Origin: an uncultured Hungatella sp.
GTDB lineage: Bacteria > Bacillota > Clostridia > Lachnospirales > Lachnospiraceae
Assembly: GCA_959018155.1 (NCBI GenBank)
Contig: CAUEKH010000216.1
Coordinates: forward strand, 1-5,256
Length of the DNA stretch: 5,256 nucleotides
Reading direction: 5' to 3'
The notes under the pieces are model-generated. The model saw nothing but the letters and a program-made list of their open reading frames with translations. It did no database searches and had not been told where the DNA came from. The position numbers were made by a program, and so were the translations under genes. Shown piece by piece: positions 1 through 4,973 of the stretch (its first letter is position 1; each line of letters begins with the position of its first letter).

Positions 1-136
1 AGTAGGACGGATTCTCAAGACTTGGCACCCATACCCTGCCCATGTGGCCCTGTACAGTTCCACAAACCAGAACCTGGTCCGCGCCCTCGCAGAGAGGTCC
101 GATTATCTGTCTTTTTTCTCTTCCCAGTTCAATCAT
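1..136 (-). CDS. GNAT-family acetyltransferase, N-terminal fragment (runs off left edge)
   Basis: An open frame starts with ATG at 136-134 and stays open through 45 codons to the window edge. It is preceded by the SD GGAAGGAG with about a 6-nt spacer. The peptide begins MIELGREKRQIIGPL and contains VQGHMGRVWVPSLENP (about residues 28-43). This resembles the start of the GNAT_acetyltran family (PF12746 as I recall it), whose members open with a 'LQG.MG..wvDdlenP' type segment before the acetyl-CoA fold. If so, it would transfer an acetyl group from acetyl-CoA to an amine on an unknown small molecule or protein in the cytoplasm. The acetyl-CoA-binding part is outside the window, so substrate and integrity cannot be judged. 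It lies 53 bp downstream of the HAD phosphatase on the same strand and has its own candidate promoter. The family call comes from a short recognisable segment; the reading frame itself is well supported by the SD. Confidence 0.68.
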   Translation of the reverse strand, partial: MIELGREKRQIIGPLCEGADQVLVCGTVQGHMGRVWVPSLENPSY

Positions 137-178
137 GATGTGCTCCTTCCCGAGACGTCTTTTGTTGCTGTAAGCAGA

Positions 179-207
179 AGTATATCACACTATAACAATT
201 TCTGCAA
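179..207 (-). promoter_or_regulatory. Candidate promoter for the GNAT gene
   Basis: On the minus strand, TTGCAG (202-207) is followed by exactly 17 nt and then TATACT (179-184), preceded by TG plus one base (extended -10). The -35 and part of the spacer lie inside the last codons of the HAD gene. The predicted start is near 172, giving a leader of about 36 nt before the ATG at 136. It suggests the GNAT gene can be transcribed independently of the HAD gene. Confidence 0.45.
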
Positions 208-834
208 ATCAAAAACAGTTTCCGCGAGAAAATCCGCTCCCGCCTCCGTCAGTTCTTCTCTGTCTCCGTAGCCGTAGAGAACTCCGACGCTGTCCATGCC
301 AACCTCTTTCGCTCCGAGGATATCGTGCTTCCTGTCACCGATCATGACTGCCTTATCCAGATCGGTAATCCCGTTCTCCTCCAGGACGTATCGGATGACA
401 TCGGCCTTTTTCACTCTCGTCTCCCCCAGATCAGCACCGCCGATAAAGGTAAAGTAAGAAGCCAGCTGAAAATGTTCCAGAATCTTTTTTACAAATATCT
501 CCGGTTTCGAGGAAGCCACATAAAGCTTCCGGCCGACCCTCTTCAAATTTTCCAGGACCTCGCCGATCCCTTCATAGGCTTCATTTTCATACAGGCCCCT
601 GTCAGAAAAATACTCCCTGTAAATCCCTATCGCAGCCTGGGCATTCTCCTCACTGAAGCCGTAATACTCCATAAAACTGTCCTTTAAAGGCGGTCCGATA
701 AAGCAGCATAAGGTATCTAAGTCCTCCACCTCGATATCAAAGGCATTCAGGGCATGGCGGACCGATTTTGTGATGCCTTCCTTCGGATCCGTTAATGTGC
801 CGTCCAAATCGAACAGCAGATATTCCTTCTCCAT
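190..834 (-). CDS. HAD-superfamily phosphatase (phosphoglycolate phosphatase-like, subfamily IA)
   Basis: A 214-aa cytoplasmic Mg-dependent phosphatase. The motifs run in order: FDLDGTLTD at 8-16 with nucleophile Asp9 and acid/base Asp11; motif II VASSKPE at 106-112 with the conserved Ser; a motif III lysine around 142-143; and motif IV MIGDRKHD at 164-171 with metal-binding Asp167 and Asp171. The helical cap lies at about 15-85. Length and motif spacing fit the Gph/PGP-type subfamily IA, common as a housekeeping gene in Clostridia and often labelled phosphoglycolate phosphatase. The true substrate (phosphoglycolate, nucleoside or sugar phosphate) cannot be read from sequence. The open frame extends up to 909, but I chose ATG at 834. 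An AAGGAGGAG SD sits just before it, the protein then begins directly at the first beta strand, and the longer version would overlap the predicted -10. It is divergent from the pectinesterase. Confidence 0.93.
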   Translation of the reverse strand: MEKEYLLFDLDGTLTDPKEGITKSVRHALNAFDIEVEDLDTLCCFIGPPLKDSFMEYYGFSEENAQAAIGIYREYFSDRGLYENEAYEGIGEVLENLKRVGRKLYVASSKPEIFVKKILEHFQLASYFTFIGGADLGETRVKKADVIRYVLEENGITDLDKAVMIGDRKHDILGAKEVGMDSVGVLYGYGDREELTEAGADFLAETVFDLQKLL

Positions 835-845
835 CTCTCCTCCTT
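835..845 (-). promoter_or_regulatory. Ribosome binding site fixing the HAD start
   Basis: The minus strand reads AAGGAGGAGAG immediately before the ATG at 834. This is a near-perfect SD with a short spacer. It decides for the 834 start over the upstream in-frame ATG codons at 909 and 879. Confidence 0.8.
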
Positions 846-877
846 GCACAAACCGCTGTACTCCAAAATTCGTCCCC

Positions 878-906
878 ATTATCTCATTTTGTGAAATAAA
901 AGTCAA
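878..906 (-). promoter_or_regulatory. Sigma-A-type promoter for the HAD phosphatase gene
   Basis: The minus strand carries TTGACT (901-906), a 17-nt spacer and GATAAT (878-883). Each box has one mismatch to the consensus. The predicted start is near 871, leaving a leader of about 37 nt with the SD. It is back to back with the pectinesterase promoter. Confidence 0.7.
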
Positions 907-914
907 CATTTATC

Positions 915-943
915 TTGCAAAATCGACACGAACCCGATATATT
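915..943 (+). promoter_or_regulatory. Sigma-A-type promoter for the pectinesterase gene
   Basis: The plus strand carries TTGCAA (915-920), a 17-nt spacer and TATATT (938-943). The predicted start is near 950, giving a leader of about 45 nt. The 944-970 stretch is very AT-rich and includes two imperfect GTATAC-like boxes (948-953 and 964-969). These could belong to an operator but are weak in such AT-rich DNA. Confidence 0.6.
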
Positions 944-994
944 TACTGTATAAATCAAATTATATATACAGAAACATCAGGAAGAAGGGATTGT

Positions 995-1993
995 ATGATT
1001 CAGATTGCCCAGGATGGCAGCGGTGATTTTACCACGATCCAGGAAGCGCTTGACCGTCTGCCCCGGGATAACAGGGAGGAGATCATTCTTCTGATCCGCA
1101 AAGGTGTCTACCACGAACAAGTAACCGTCACCGTTCCTCATGTGACATTTCTCGGTGAAGATCCGGAAAATACGGTTCTGACGTATCACCTCTATGCCCG
1201 GATGCCCATGGAAGACATCGGAAAGCGCGGGACTTTCCGGACGTATTCCTGCCTTGTGGACACCCACGACTTCACAGCCAGAAATATCACCTTTGAAAAC
1301 AGCGCCGGGAAAGGAACCGATGTCGGCCAGGCGCTCTCCCTCTATGGCGACGGGGACCGCCTCATCTTCGATAACTGCCGCTTTCTCGGAGGACAGGACA
1401 CCATTTTTACAGGTCCGCTTCCGCCAAAGGAAATCGAGCCGAACGGTTTTATCGGGCCAAAGCAGCACAGCCCCCGCATCAATGGCCGTCATTTTTACAG
1501 AAACTGCTACATAGAAGGCGATATCGACTTTATCTTTGGAAGCGCGACCGCCTGGTTTGAGGGCTGCACTCTTTATTCCAAATATACGGGGGAACCCGTC
1601 AGCAGCTACGTCACCGCCGCCTCAACCCCGGAGGGGCAGAAATACGGCTACGTATTTAAGGACTGCCGCTTTGAAAGCAACTGTCCGGAGGACAACGCCT
1701 ATATCGGAAGGCCGTGGCGCGACTACGCAAAAACCGTGTTGATCGACTGCTTCCTCGACTCCCATATCCATCCGGAAGGATTTCATGACTGGAATAAACC
1801 GGAGGCCAGAAAACACGCCTTCTACGCCGAGTACGGAAGCTTTGGCCCCGGCGCCATAAAGGCCAGGCGCCCGGAGTGGGTTCATAAGATGACGGAAAGG
1901 GAAGTTCGGGAGTATACGAGAGAAGCCATTCTCGGCGGTGAGGATGGCTGGGATCCCCTGGCTGCGCTTCCCGCGGAAAATATTTGTTTATGA
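995..1993 (+). CDS. Pectinesterase (pectin methylesterase), predicted cytoplasmic
   Basis: A 332-aa carbohydrate-esterase family 8 protein (PF01095) that removes methyl esters from homogalacturonan, giving free galacturonate units and methanol. The start at 995 is preceded by AAGGGA and enters the fold directly at IAQDGSGDFTTIQEAL. The open frame reaches further upstream but overlaps the promoter. The parallel beta-helix signatures are all present: GQALSLYGDGD at 111-121 with oxyanion Gln112; GGQDTIFT at 132-139 with Gln134 and acid/base Asp135; GDIDFIFGSA at 175-184 with nucleophile Asp178; and IGRPWRDY at 237-244 with Arg239. A segment at about 140-163 (LPPKEIEPNGFIGPKQHSPR) looks like a loop typical of gut clostridial members. 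No signal peptide or membrane segment is present, so it probably acts inside the cell on imported methylated oligogalacturonides. No pectate lyase or transporter is adjacent. The family call is firm; location and substrate size are inferred. Confidence 0.95.
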   Translation: MIQIAQDGSGDFTTIQEALDRLPRDNREEIILLIRKGVYHEQVTVTVPHVTFLGEDPENTVLTYHLYARMPMEDIGKRGTFRTYSCLVDTHDFTARNITFENSAGKGTDVGQALSLYGDGDRLIFDNCRFLGGQDTIFTGPLPPKEIEPNGFIGPKQHSPRINGRHFYRNCYIEGDIDFIFGSATAWFEGCTLYSKYTGEPVSSYVTAASTPEGQKYGYVFKDCRFESNCPEDNAYIGRPWRDYAKTVLIDCFLDSHIHPEGFHDWNKPEARKHAFYAEYGSFGPGAIKARRPEWVHKMTEREVREYTREAILGGEDGWDPLAALPAENICL

Positions 1994-2064
1994 AAAAACT
2001 TCACAGATGAAAAGACTCACATAGGTGAAACGATAACCTGCATTCCGCGCACAGATCACCGTCT

Positions 2065-2113
2065 AAAAAAAGCCATGGACCGCCTCCCCGCTTAAAGGGA
2101 ACCGTTCCATGGC
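2065..2113 (-). terminator. Rho-independent terminator of the YhcH-like gene, possibly bidirectional
   Basis: A long imperfect hairpin spans 2072-2113. The outer arms GCCATGGA/TCCATGGC (8 bp) are continued inward by CG/CG and TCCC/GGGA around a loop of about 8 nt. On the minus strand it is followed by seven T (2065-2071), a classical terminator about 30 bp after the YhcH-like stop codon. On the plus strand it is followed only by an interrupted T-rich run, but it could also help end pectinesterase transcripts arriving from the other side. Confidence 0.85.
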
Positions 2114-2145
2114 ACTTCTTTGCTTTACTTTTATTTTACCTGCTC

Positions 2146-2610
2146 TTAGTTTTCTTTGATTTTAACAATAACCTTCTTGATCGGGGCCGGCTCACCTGCT
2201 GCTGCCTTTGGTTTGTGTCCATCCCACGGGTTAAAAATCATATATTCTCCGGCTTTTACCACTACCTTTAAGCCCGGGTTCTCATTGTCGTAGAAAACGA
2301 CATCCTTTTCCTCATTGTAAGGTACTTTTTCCTTCAGTTCCTCAACCGGCGCGTACGTCATGGTTTCAGATCCGGTAATCACATACTGGATATCTGTGTA
2401 ATTGTGGTGAGATTCGTACTTTGCATCCTCCCACGGAATTGTTGTGTATTCTGTGACATTGGCGTAGACATCCTTGCCGTCAATCTCATATTTCCCCGGT
2501 GCTAAGTTCTCTAAATCATTATTCTGAAGGAAATCCACCGCCTTGGCGTATCTTCCCTCCACTCCTAACGTTCTGTAGAAGTCAAGATTCTTCGCTGAGT
2601 CAAAAATCAT
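2146..2610 (-). CDS. YhcH/YjgK/YiaL family protein (DUF386, EbgC-like beta subunit)
   Basis: A 154-aa protein of the PF04074 family, a cupin-like metal-binding fold of about 150 residues, so it is full length. Recognisable segments are the N-terminal MIFDSAKN, the central ESHHNYTDIQYVITGSE (66-82) with the conserved His and Asp, and FNPWDGHKPK (126-135) with a second His likely to bind metal. The C-terminus KKVIVKI is typical. Family members occur with sialic acid, ketogulonate and other sugar-acid genes, and with evolved beta-galactosidase (EbgC). They are thought to act on sugars or sugar acids, but the reaction here is unknown. The SD AAGGAG stands 9 nt before ATG 2610. It has its own promoter with two GTATAC boxes and its own terminator, so it is probably a single-gene unit 98 bp downstream of the wall hydrolase. 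Its link with the converging pectinesterase gene is only suggestive. Confidence 0.92.
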   Translation of the reverse strand: MIFDSAKNLDFYRTLGVEGRYAKAVDFLQNNDLENLAPGKYEIDGKDVYANVTEYTTIPWEDAKYESHHNYTDIQYVITGSETMTYAPVEELKEKVPYNEEKDVVFYDNENPGLKVVVKAGEYMIFNPWDGHKPKAAAGEPAPIKKVIVKIKEN

Positions 2611-2645
2611 AGTCCTGCTCTCCTTTTATGTATCAAAAGTATTTG

Positions 2646-2664
2646 CGGTCCGGTTATCTGACCG
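2646..2664. repeat. Inverted repeat in the leader of the YhcH-like gene
   Basis: The arms CGGTC (2646-2650) and GACCG (2660-2664) are perfect, with a 9-nt spacer. They lie just downstream of the predicted transcription start and adjoin the GTATAC boxes. This may be a second operator element or a small leader hairpin; it is short enough to be chance. Confidence 0.3.
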
Positions 2665-2680
2665 TATACCTATAGTATAC
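2664..2680. promoter_or_regulatory. Putative operator: twin GTATAC palindromes over the -10
   Basis: The sequence GTATACctataGTATAC places two self-complementary hexamers 11 bp apart (2664-2669 and 2675-2680), one helical turn. The second one contains most of the -10 box and the first covers the predicted start. GTATAC cores are familiar from operators of FadR-subfamily GntR repressors that control hexuronate and related genes. Bound protein here would block transcription of the YhcH-like gene. No regulator gene is in the window, so the regulator is inferred. Confidence 0.4.
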
Positions 2681-2703
2681 ACCAAAAGCAGAATAATCTA
2701 CAA
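2674..2703 (-). promoter_or_regulatory. Candidate promoter of the YhcH-like gene
   Basis: The minus strand carries TTGTAG (2698-2703), an 18-nt spacer and TATACT (2674-2679). The predicted start is near 2667, with a leader of about 57 nt to ATG 2610. The -10 is one mismatch from consensus, while the -35 is weaker. This moderate -35 and the overlap with palindromic boxes fit a regulated promoter. Confidence 0.5.
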
Positions 2704-2708
2704 TATTT

Positions 2709-3560
2709 TTATTTAAAAAATTCATGGTTTCCATGGCGGAACAGATATGTCAAATGGGAATCGAACCAGCTGACAGCCCGGCTCCTCGAGCCCTGACGAT
2801 ACATAAAGTATAAAGCGCCGTCCGAATAATCCTCTCCGGATAAAGCCCGGTCCACACACGCCCTCGTCTCTTTGGAAACGGAAACGGAATTGATGGATCC
2901 GTTGGATACTGGCGAAAACTGGGATGGCTCATAGACAACCCCGCGCACCGTATTCGGAAATTCCCTGCTTTTCACACGGTTTAAAACGACATTGGCCACC
3001 AATATCTTTCCCTTGGCATCACAGATACCCGCCTCAGCCTGGACAATTTTTAAAAGCACCTGGTAATCGTCGTCAGAGACGGAGACGGCTCTCGCTGCCT
3101 TCTCTTCCTCCAGCTTTGCCAGACGTTCTGCTTCCTGTCTGGCCTTTAATGCCTCTGCTTCCTCTTCCCGCGCTTTCGCCTCAGCCGCCATGACAGCCTC
3201 AGCATGAATCCGTTCTATCTCAGCTTTTGACTCTCTCTTAAGTTCCTGTTTTTGCTGTATTTCCTGTTGTAACAGACTGCCGGCTAACTGCCGTCCAGAT
3301 TGTATTTTTGCTTCCGTAACAGCTTCGTCTTCTTCCGCATCTTCCTCATCCGCTGTATCCTGTCCGCGCGTCTCGGCAAATGCAGTCAGCGCATTCCTGC
3401 CTCCGCTTCCGAACCCCGCCGAGGTGAATGCCACAACCGTAATGACAGCCGCGCCCGCCATAAACACAGCGGAGGAACGGTACATCTGCTTTGTGACCTT
3501 CACAGCCAGCCCTTTAAAGAACTGACAGATATGCCGAAGAATTGAATCCAGTGTCAGCAT
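2709..3560 (-). CDS. Membrane-anchored SleB-family cell wall hydrolase with coiled coil
   Basis: A 283-aa protein with three parts. There is a basic N-terminus and one hydrophobic segment at about 31-50, a signal anchor or uncleaved signal. A very acidic linker at 67-80 then leads into a Glu/Lys/Ala-rich region predicted to be coiled coil (about 95-158). Last is a C-terminal Hydrolase_2/SleB-like domain (PF07486, about 164-283). The domain shows the expected VQAEAG with catalytic-type Glu176, ILVANVVLNRVKSREFPNTV (186-205), YEPSQFSPV (210-218) and a C-terminal GNHEFF (277-282). Relatives are spore cortex-lytic transglycosylases or amidase-like wall hydrolases. The anchor and coiled coil suggest a vegetative or division-related peptidoglycan remodeller on the outer face of the membrane rather than a spore germination enzyme; that is inference. 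The SD AGAGGAG precedes ATG 3560. A separate promoter lies upstream and there is no terminator before the YhcH-like gene. Confidence 0.88.
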   Translation of the reverse strand: MLTLDSILRHICQFFKGLAVKVTKQMYRSSAVFMAGAAVITVVAFTSAGFGSGGRNALTAFAETRGQDTADEEDAEEDEAVTEAKIQSGRQLAGSLLQQEIQQKQELKRESKAEIERIHAEAVMAAEAKAREEEAEALKARQEAERLAKLEEEKAARAVSVSDDDYQVLLKIVQAEAGICDAKGKILVANVVLNRVKSREFPNTVRGVVYEPSQFSPVSNGSINSVSVSKETRACVDRALSGEDYSDGALYFMYRQGSRSRAVSWFDSHLTYLFRHGNHEFFK

Positions 3561-3593
3561 ACATACTCCTCTTTCTCTTCTTTCACTTGCATC

Positions 3594-3613
3594 GGCTGTA
3601 TCGAATTACAGCC
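3594..3613. repeat. Perfect 7-bp inverted repeat in the hydrolase leader
   Basis: The arms GGCTGTA (3594-3600) and TACAGCC (3607-3613) are exactly complementary with a 6-nt spacer. The repeat lies between the predicted transcription start (near 3626) and the SD of the wall hydrolase. It can fold as a small RNA hairpin in the 5' leader or act as a dimeric repressor site. It lacks a T tract on either side, so it is not a terminator. Confidence 0.5.
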
Positions 3614-3632
3614 ATTTCCGGGTGACGTCCGT

Positions 3633-3662
3633 ATTATAGAGGAGAGATGTTAAAAAAGTCAA
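3633..3662 (-). promoter_or_regulatory. Sigma-A-type promoter for the wall hydrolase gene
   Basis: The minus strand carries TTGACT (3657-3662), an 18-nt spacer and a perfect TATAAT (3633-3638). The predicted start is near 3626, giving a leader of about 66 nt that contains the 3594-3613 inverted repeat. This looks like a vegetative housekeeping promoter, which argues against sporulation-only expression. Confidence 0.7.
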
Positions 3663-3870
3663 TGGTTTTTTAATATTTTTGTTATATATTCCTTTGGATT
3701 TTTTCGACACCGGCATCATTTTTGTATGATATTTACAATTTAGTCATTATATTTTTTACTTTTATTGTTCTCTATTGCCTTTCATTCTTTACGAATATGT
3801 TACATTTCTGTTAATTATTATCCTCTGCAACTTTTGCCGTTTTTTGCGTTTTTTATTTATGTAAACTATT
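3663..3870. other. AT-rich intergenic spacer without a recognised gene
   Basis: About 208 bp, very rich in T on the plus strand, between ybaK and the hydrolase promoter. I see no open frame with a convincing SD, no tRNA and no GC-rich stem. A weak TTGTA/TACAA repeat (3722-3738) is present but unremarkable. There is no clear terminator for ybaK here, only scattered T or A runs. Confidence 0.6.
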
Positions 3871-4338
3871 TTACACCAGAGACGCGCTTTTTCCCCTCAC
3901 GAATTTTATCAGTTCCTGTGGGGAAATTATAATCTGCTGGCCCCTTAATCCGGCGCTGATGGCGATTTCAGGATACAAAAATGCCTTTTCTTCGACAAAA
4001 GTGGGGAACTGCTTCTTCATCCCGATGGGCGAACAGCCGCCCCTGATGTACCCTGTCACGCTCTGTAAATCCTTCATGGGAATCATCTCCACCTTTTTAT
4101 CTCCGGCCGCCTTGGCGGTCTTCTTCAAATCCAGTTCCTCATCCACCGGGATGCAGCACACGAGATAACCGGTCTTCTCCCCCTTTAAGACCAGGGTTTT
4201 GAACACAGAACCATGGTCCACTCCCATCATGTCGGCCGCATGGCTGCCGGAAAGATCAGACTCGTCCACCTCATACTCTTTCGTCGCGTACGCAACCTTT
4301 GCCTTGTCAAGCATACGCATGGCATTCGTTTTTACCAC
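3871..4338 (-). CDS. ybaK: Cys-tRNA(Pro)/Cys-tRNA(Cys) deacylase, YbaK/EbsC type
   Basis: A 155-aa trans-editing protein that hydrolyses cysteine wrongly attached to tRNA(Pro) (a frequent ProRS error) in the cytoplasm. It is full length for the YbaK/ProX family (PF04073). Visible features are KTNAMRMLDKAKV at the N-terminus, GSVFKTLVLKG (43-53) with the essential-type Lys47, the substrate loop GYIRGGCSPIGMKK (96-109) and a C-terminal GLRGQQIIISP (130-140). The start is GTG at 4338, with an AAAGGAG SD about 9 nt upstream; the internal ATG codons at residues 7 and 9 are too far from the SD and would trim a conserved segment. The gene follows the leuD terminator by about 70 bp. I could not find a well-spaced promoter in that gap, so read-through from leuCD or a weak promoter is possible. 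Family assignment is strong; tRNA specificity is inferred from the family. Confidence 0.93.
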   Translation of the reverse strand: MVKTNAMRMLDKAKVAYATKEYEVDESDLSGSHAADMMGVDHGSVFKTLVLKGEKTGYLVCCIPVDEELDLKKTAKAAGDKKVEMIPMKDLQSVTGYIRGGCSPIGMKKQFPTFVEEKAFLYPEIAISAGLRGQQIIISPQELIKFVRGKSASLV

Positions 4339-4353
4339 GTTGATTCACTCCTT
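4339..4353 (-). promoter_or_regulatory. Ribosome binding site of ybaK (GTG start)
   Basis: The minus strand reads AAAGGAG followed by TGAATCAAC and then GTG. The spacer is about 9 nt, at the long end but workable. It supports GTG 4338 as the initiator, since the next in-frame ATG codons are 18 and 24 nt further in. Confidence 0.6.
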
Positions 4354-4402
4354 TTCATATAGAGATCATAATTGTGTCTCTTCTATAATAATACCACATT
4401 TC

Positions 4403-4451
4403 ACAAAAGAGGGTTCAGGAGGGACTGCCGCCGCAAATCCTCCCGAACCCT
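4403..4451 (-). terminator. Hairpin terminator after leuCD
   Basis: The arms 4410-4422 and 4439-4451 pair over 13 positions: AGGGTTC-GGAGG against CCTCC-GAACCCT. On the minus-strand RNA the central odd position becomes a G-U pair, so the stem is unbroken, with a 16-nt loop. The following T run is only four long (4405-4408), so termination may be incomplete. It lies 22 bp after the leuD stop codon. Confidence 0.7.
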
Positions 4452-4473
4452 GCCGTATTTTATATTTTTATTT

Positions 4474-4959
4474 CTATTTCTGGTTAATATATGGAATTAA
4501 TCCGCCCGCGGAAATGATTTTCTGCATAAACGGCGGGAATGCCTGGCCCTCAAAGGACTGGCCCGTCGTCTTGTCCGTAATGACTCCGCTGTCAAAATCG
4601 ACCTCGACCTCATCTCCTGCCGCAATAGCCTTCGCCGCCTCCGGGCATTCAATAATCGGCAGCCCGATATTGATGGCGTTTCGGTAGAAAATTCTGGCGA
4701 ACGTCTCTGCAATCACGCAGCTGACTCCGGCGCATTTGATAACAAGCGGCGCGTGCTCCCTGGAAGAACCACAGCCAAAGTTTTTATTTGCCACAATGAT
4801 GTCTCCCGGCTTTACCCGGTTGACAAATTCTTTATCAATATCTTCCATACAGTGTTTCGCCAGCTCGTACCCGTCTGTAATGTTCAAATATCTGGCCGGG
4901 ATAATGACATCGGTATCCACATTATCACCGTATTTAAAAACAGTACCATTCGCTTTCAT
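4474..4959 (-). CDS. leuD: 3-isopropylmalate dehydratase small subunit
   Basis: A 161-aa small subunit of isopropylmalate isomerase, which with LeuC converts 2-isopropylmalate to 3-isopropylmalate in leucine synthesis. It is the compact swivelling-domain form usual in Clostridia and archaea. Features are [18 protein letters not shown] (8-25), the substrate-loop region YLNITDG (24-30) and the family signature [12 protein letters not shown] (60-71) with its Ser and Arg. After these come [17 protein letters not shown] (85-101) and a C-terminal [11 protein letters not shown] 4959 is 12 bp after the leuC stop, and its AGGAGG SD overlaps that stop, so the two are co-transcribed and probably translationally linked. 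Homoaconitase and dimethylmalate dehydratase small subunits look similar, and the substrate loop alone does not fully separate them. Adjacent leuA or leuB would settle it but would lie outside the window. Confidence 0.92.
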   Translation of the reverse strand: MKANGTVFKYGDNVDTDVIIPARYLNITDGYELAKHCMEDIDKEFVNRVKPGDIIVANKNFGCGSSREHAPLVIKCAGVSCVIAETFARIFYRNAINIGLPIIECPEAAKAIAAGDEVEVDFDSGVITDKTTGQSFEGQAFPPFMQKIISAGGLIPYINQK

Positions 4960-4967
4960 GTCCTCGT

Positions 4968-4973
4968 CCTCCT
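4968..4973 (-). promoter_or_regulatory. leuD ribosome binding site overlapping the leuC stop
   Basis: The minus strand has a perfect AGGAGG at 4968-4973, with 8 nt to ATG 4959. Its first bases fall inside the leuC TAG (4972-4974), so ribosomes finishing leuC stop on top of the leuD SD. This arrangement favours coupled, equal synthesis of the two subunits. Confidence 0.75.

Noticed and set aside
44..271. Plus-strand 75-aa open frame at the left end
   Set aside because: It has no SD, overlaps the HAD gene antisense and covers the real minus-strand GNAT start, which has an SD and family-like sequence.
835..909. N-terminal extension of the HAD frame to ATG 909
   Set aside because: It crosses the predicted -10 box, and the SD and the catalytic strand point to 834.
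770..994. N-terminal extension of the pectinesterase frame
   Set aside because: It runs antisense through the HAD start and across both promoters; an SD and the family's normal N-terminus are at 995.
3648..3674. Tiny plus-strand ORF (ATG TTA AAA AAG ...) after GAGGAGAG
   Set aside because: Only eight codons with an SD almost touching the ATG, and it lies inside the hydrolase promoter on the other strand.
3704..3725. GACACCGGCATC between T runs as a possible terminator
   Set aside because: The near-palindrome has no room for a loop and relies on mismatched or wobble pairs, so no stable stem forms.
3722..3738. TTGTA/TACAA inverted repeat in the AT-rich spacer
   Set aside because: Five-bp arms in such AT-rich DNA are expected by chance and no gene signal is nearby.
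4199..4687. Plus-strand 162-aa open frame across ybaK and leuD
   Set aside because: It is antisense to two well-recognised genes and crosses the leuCD terminator, with no family resemblance.
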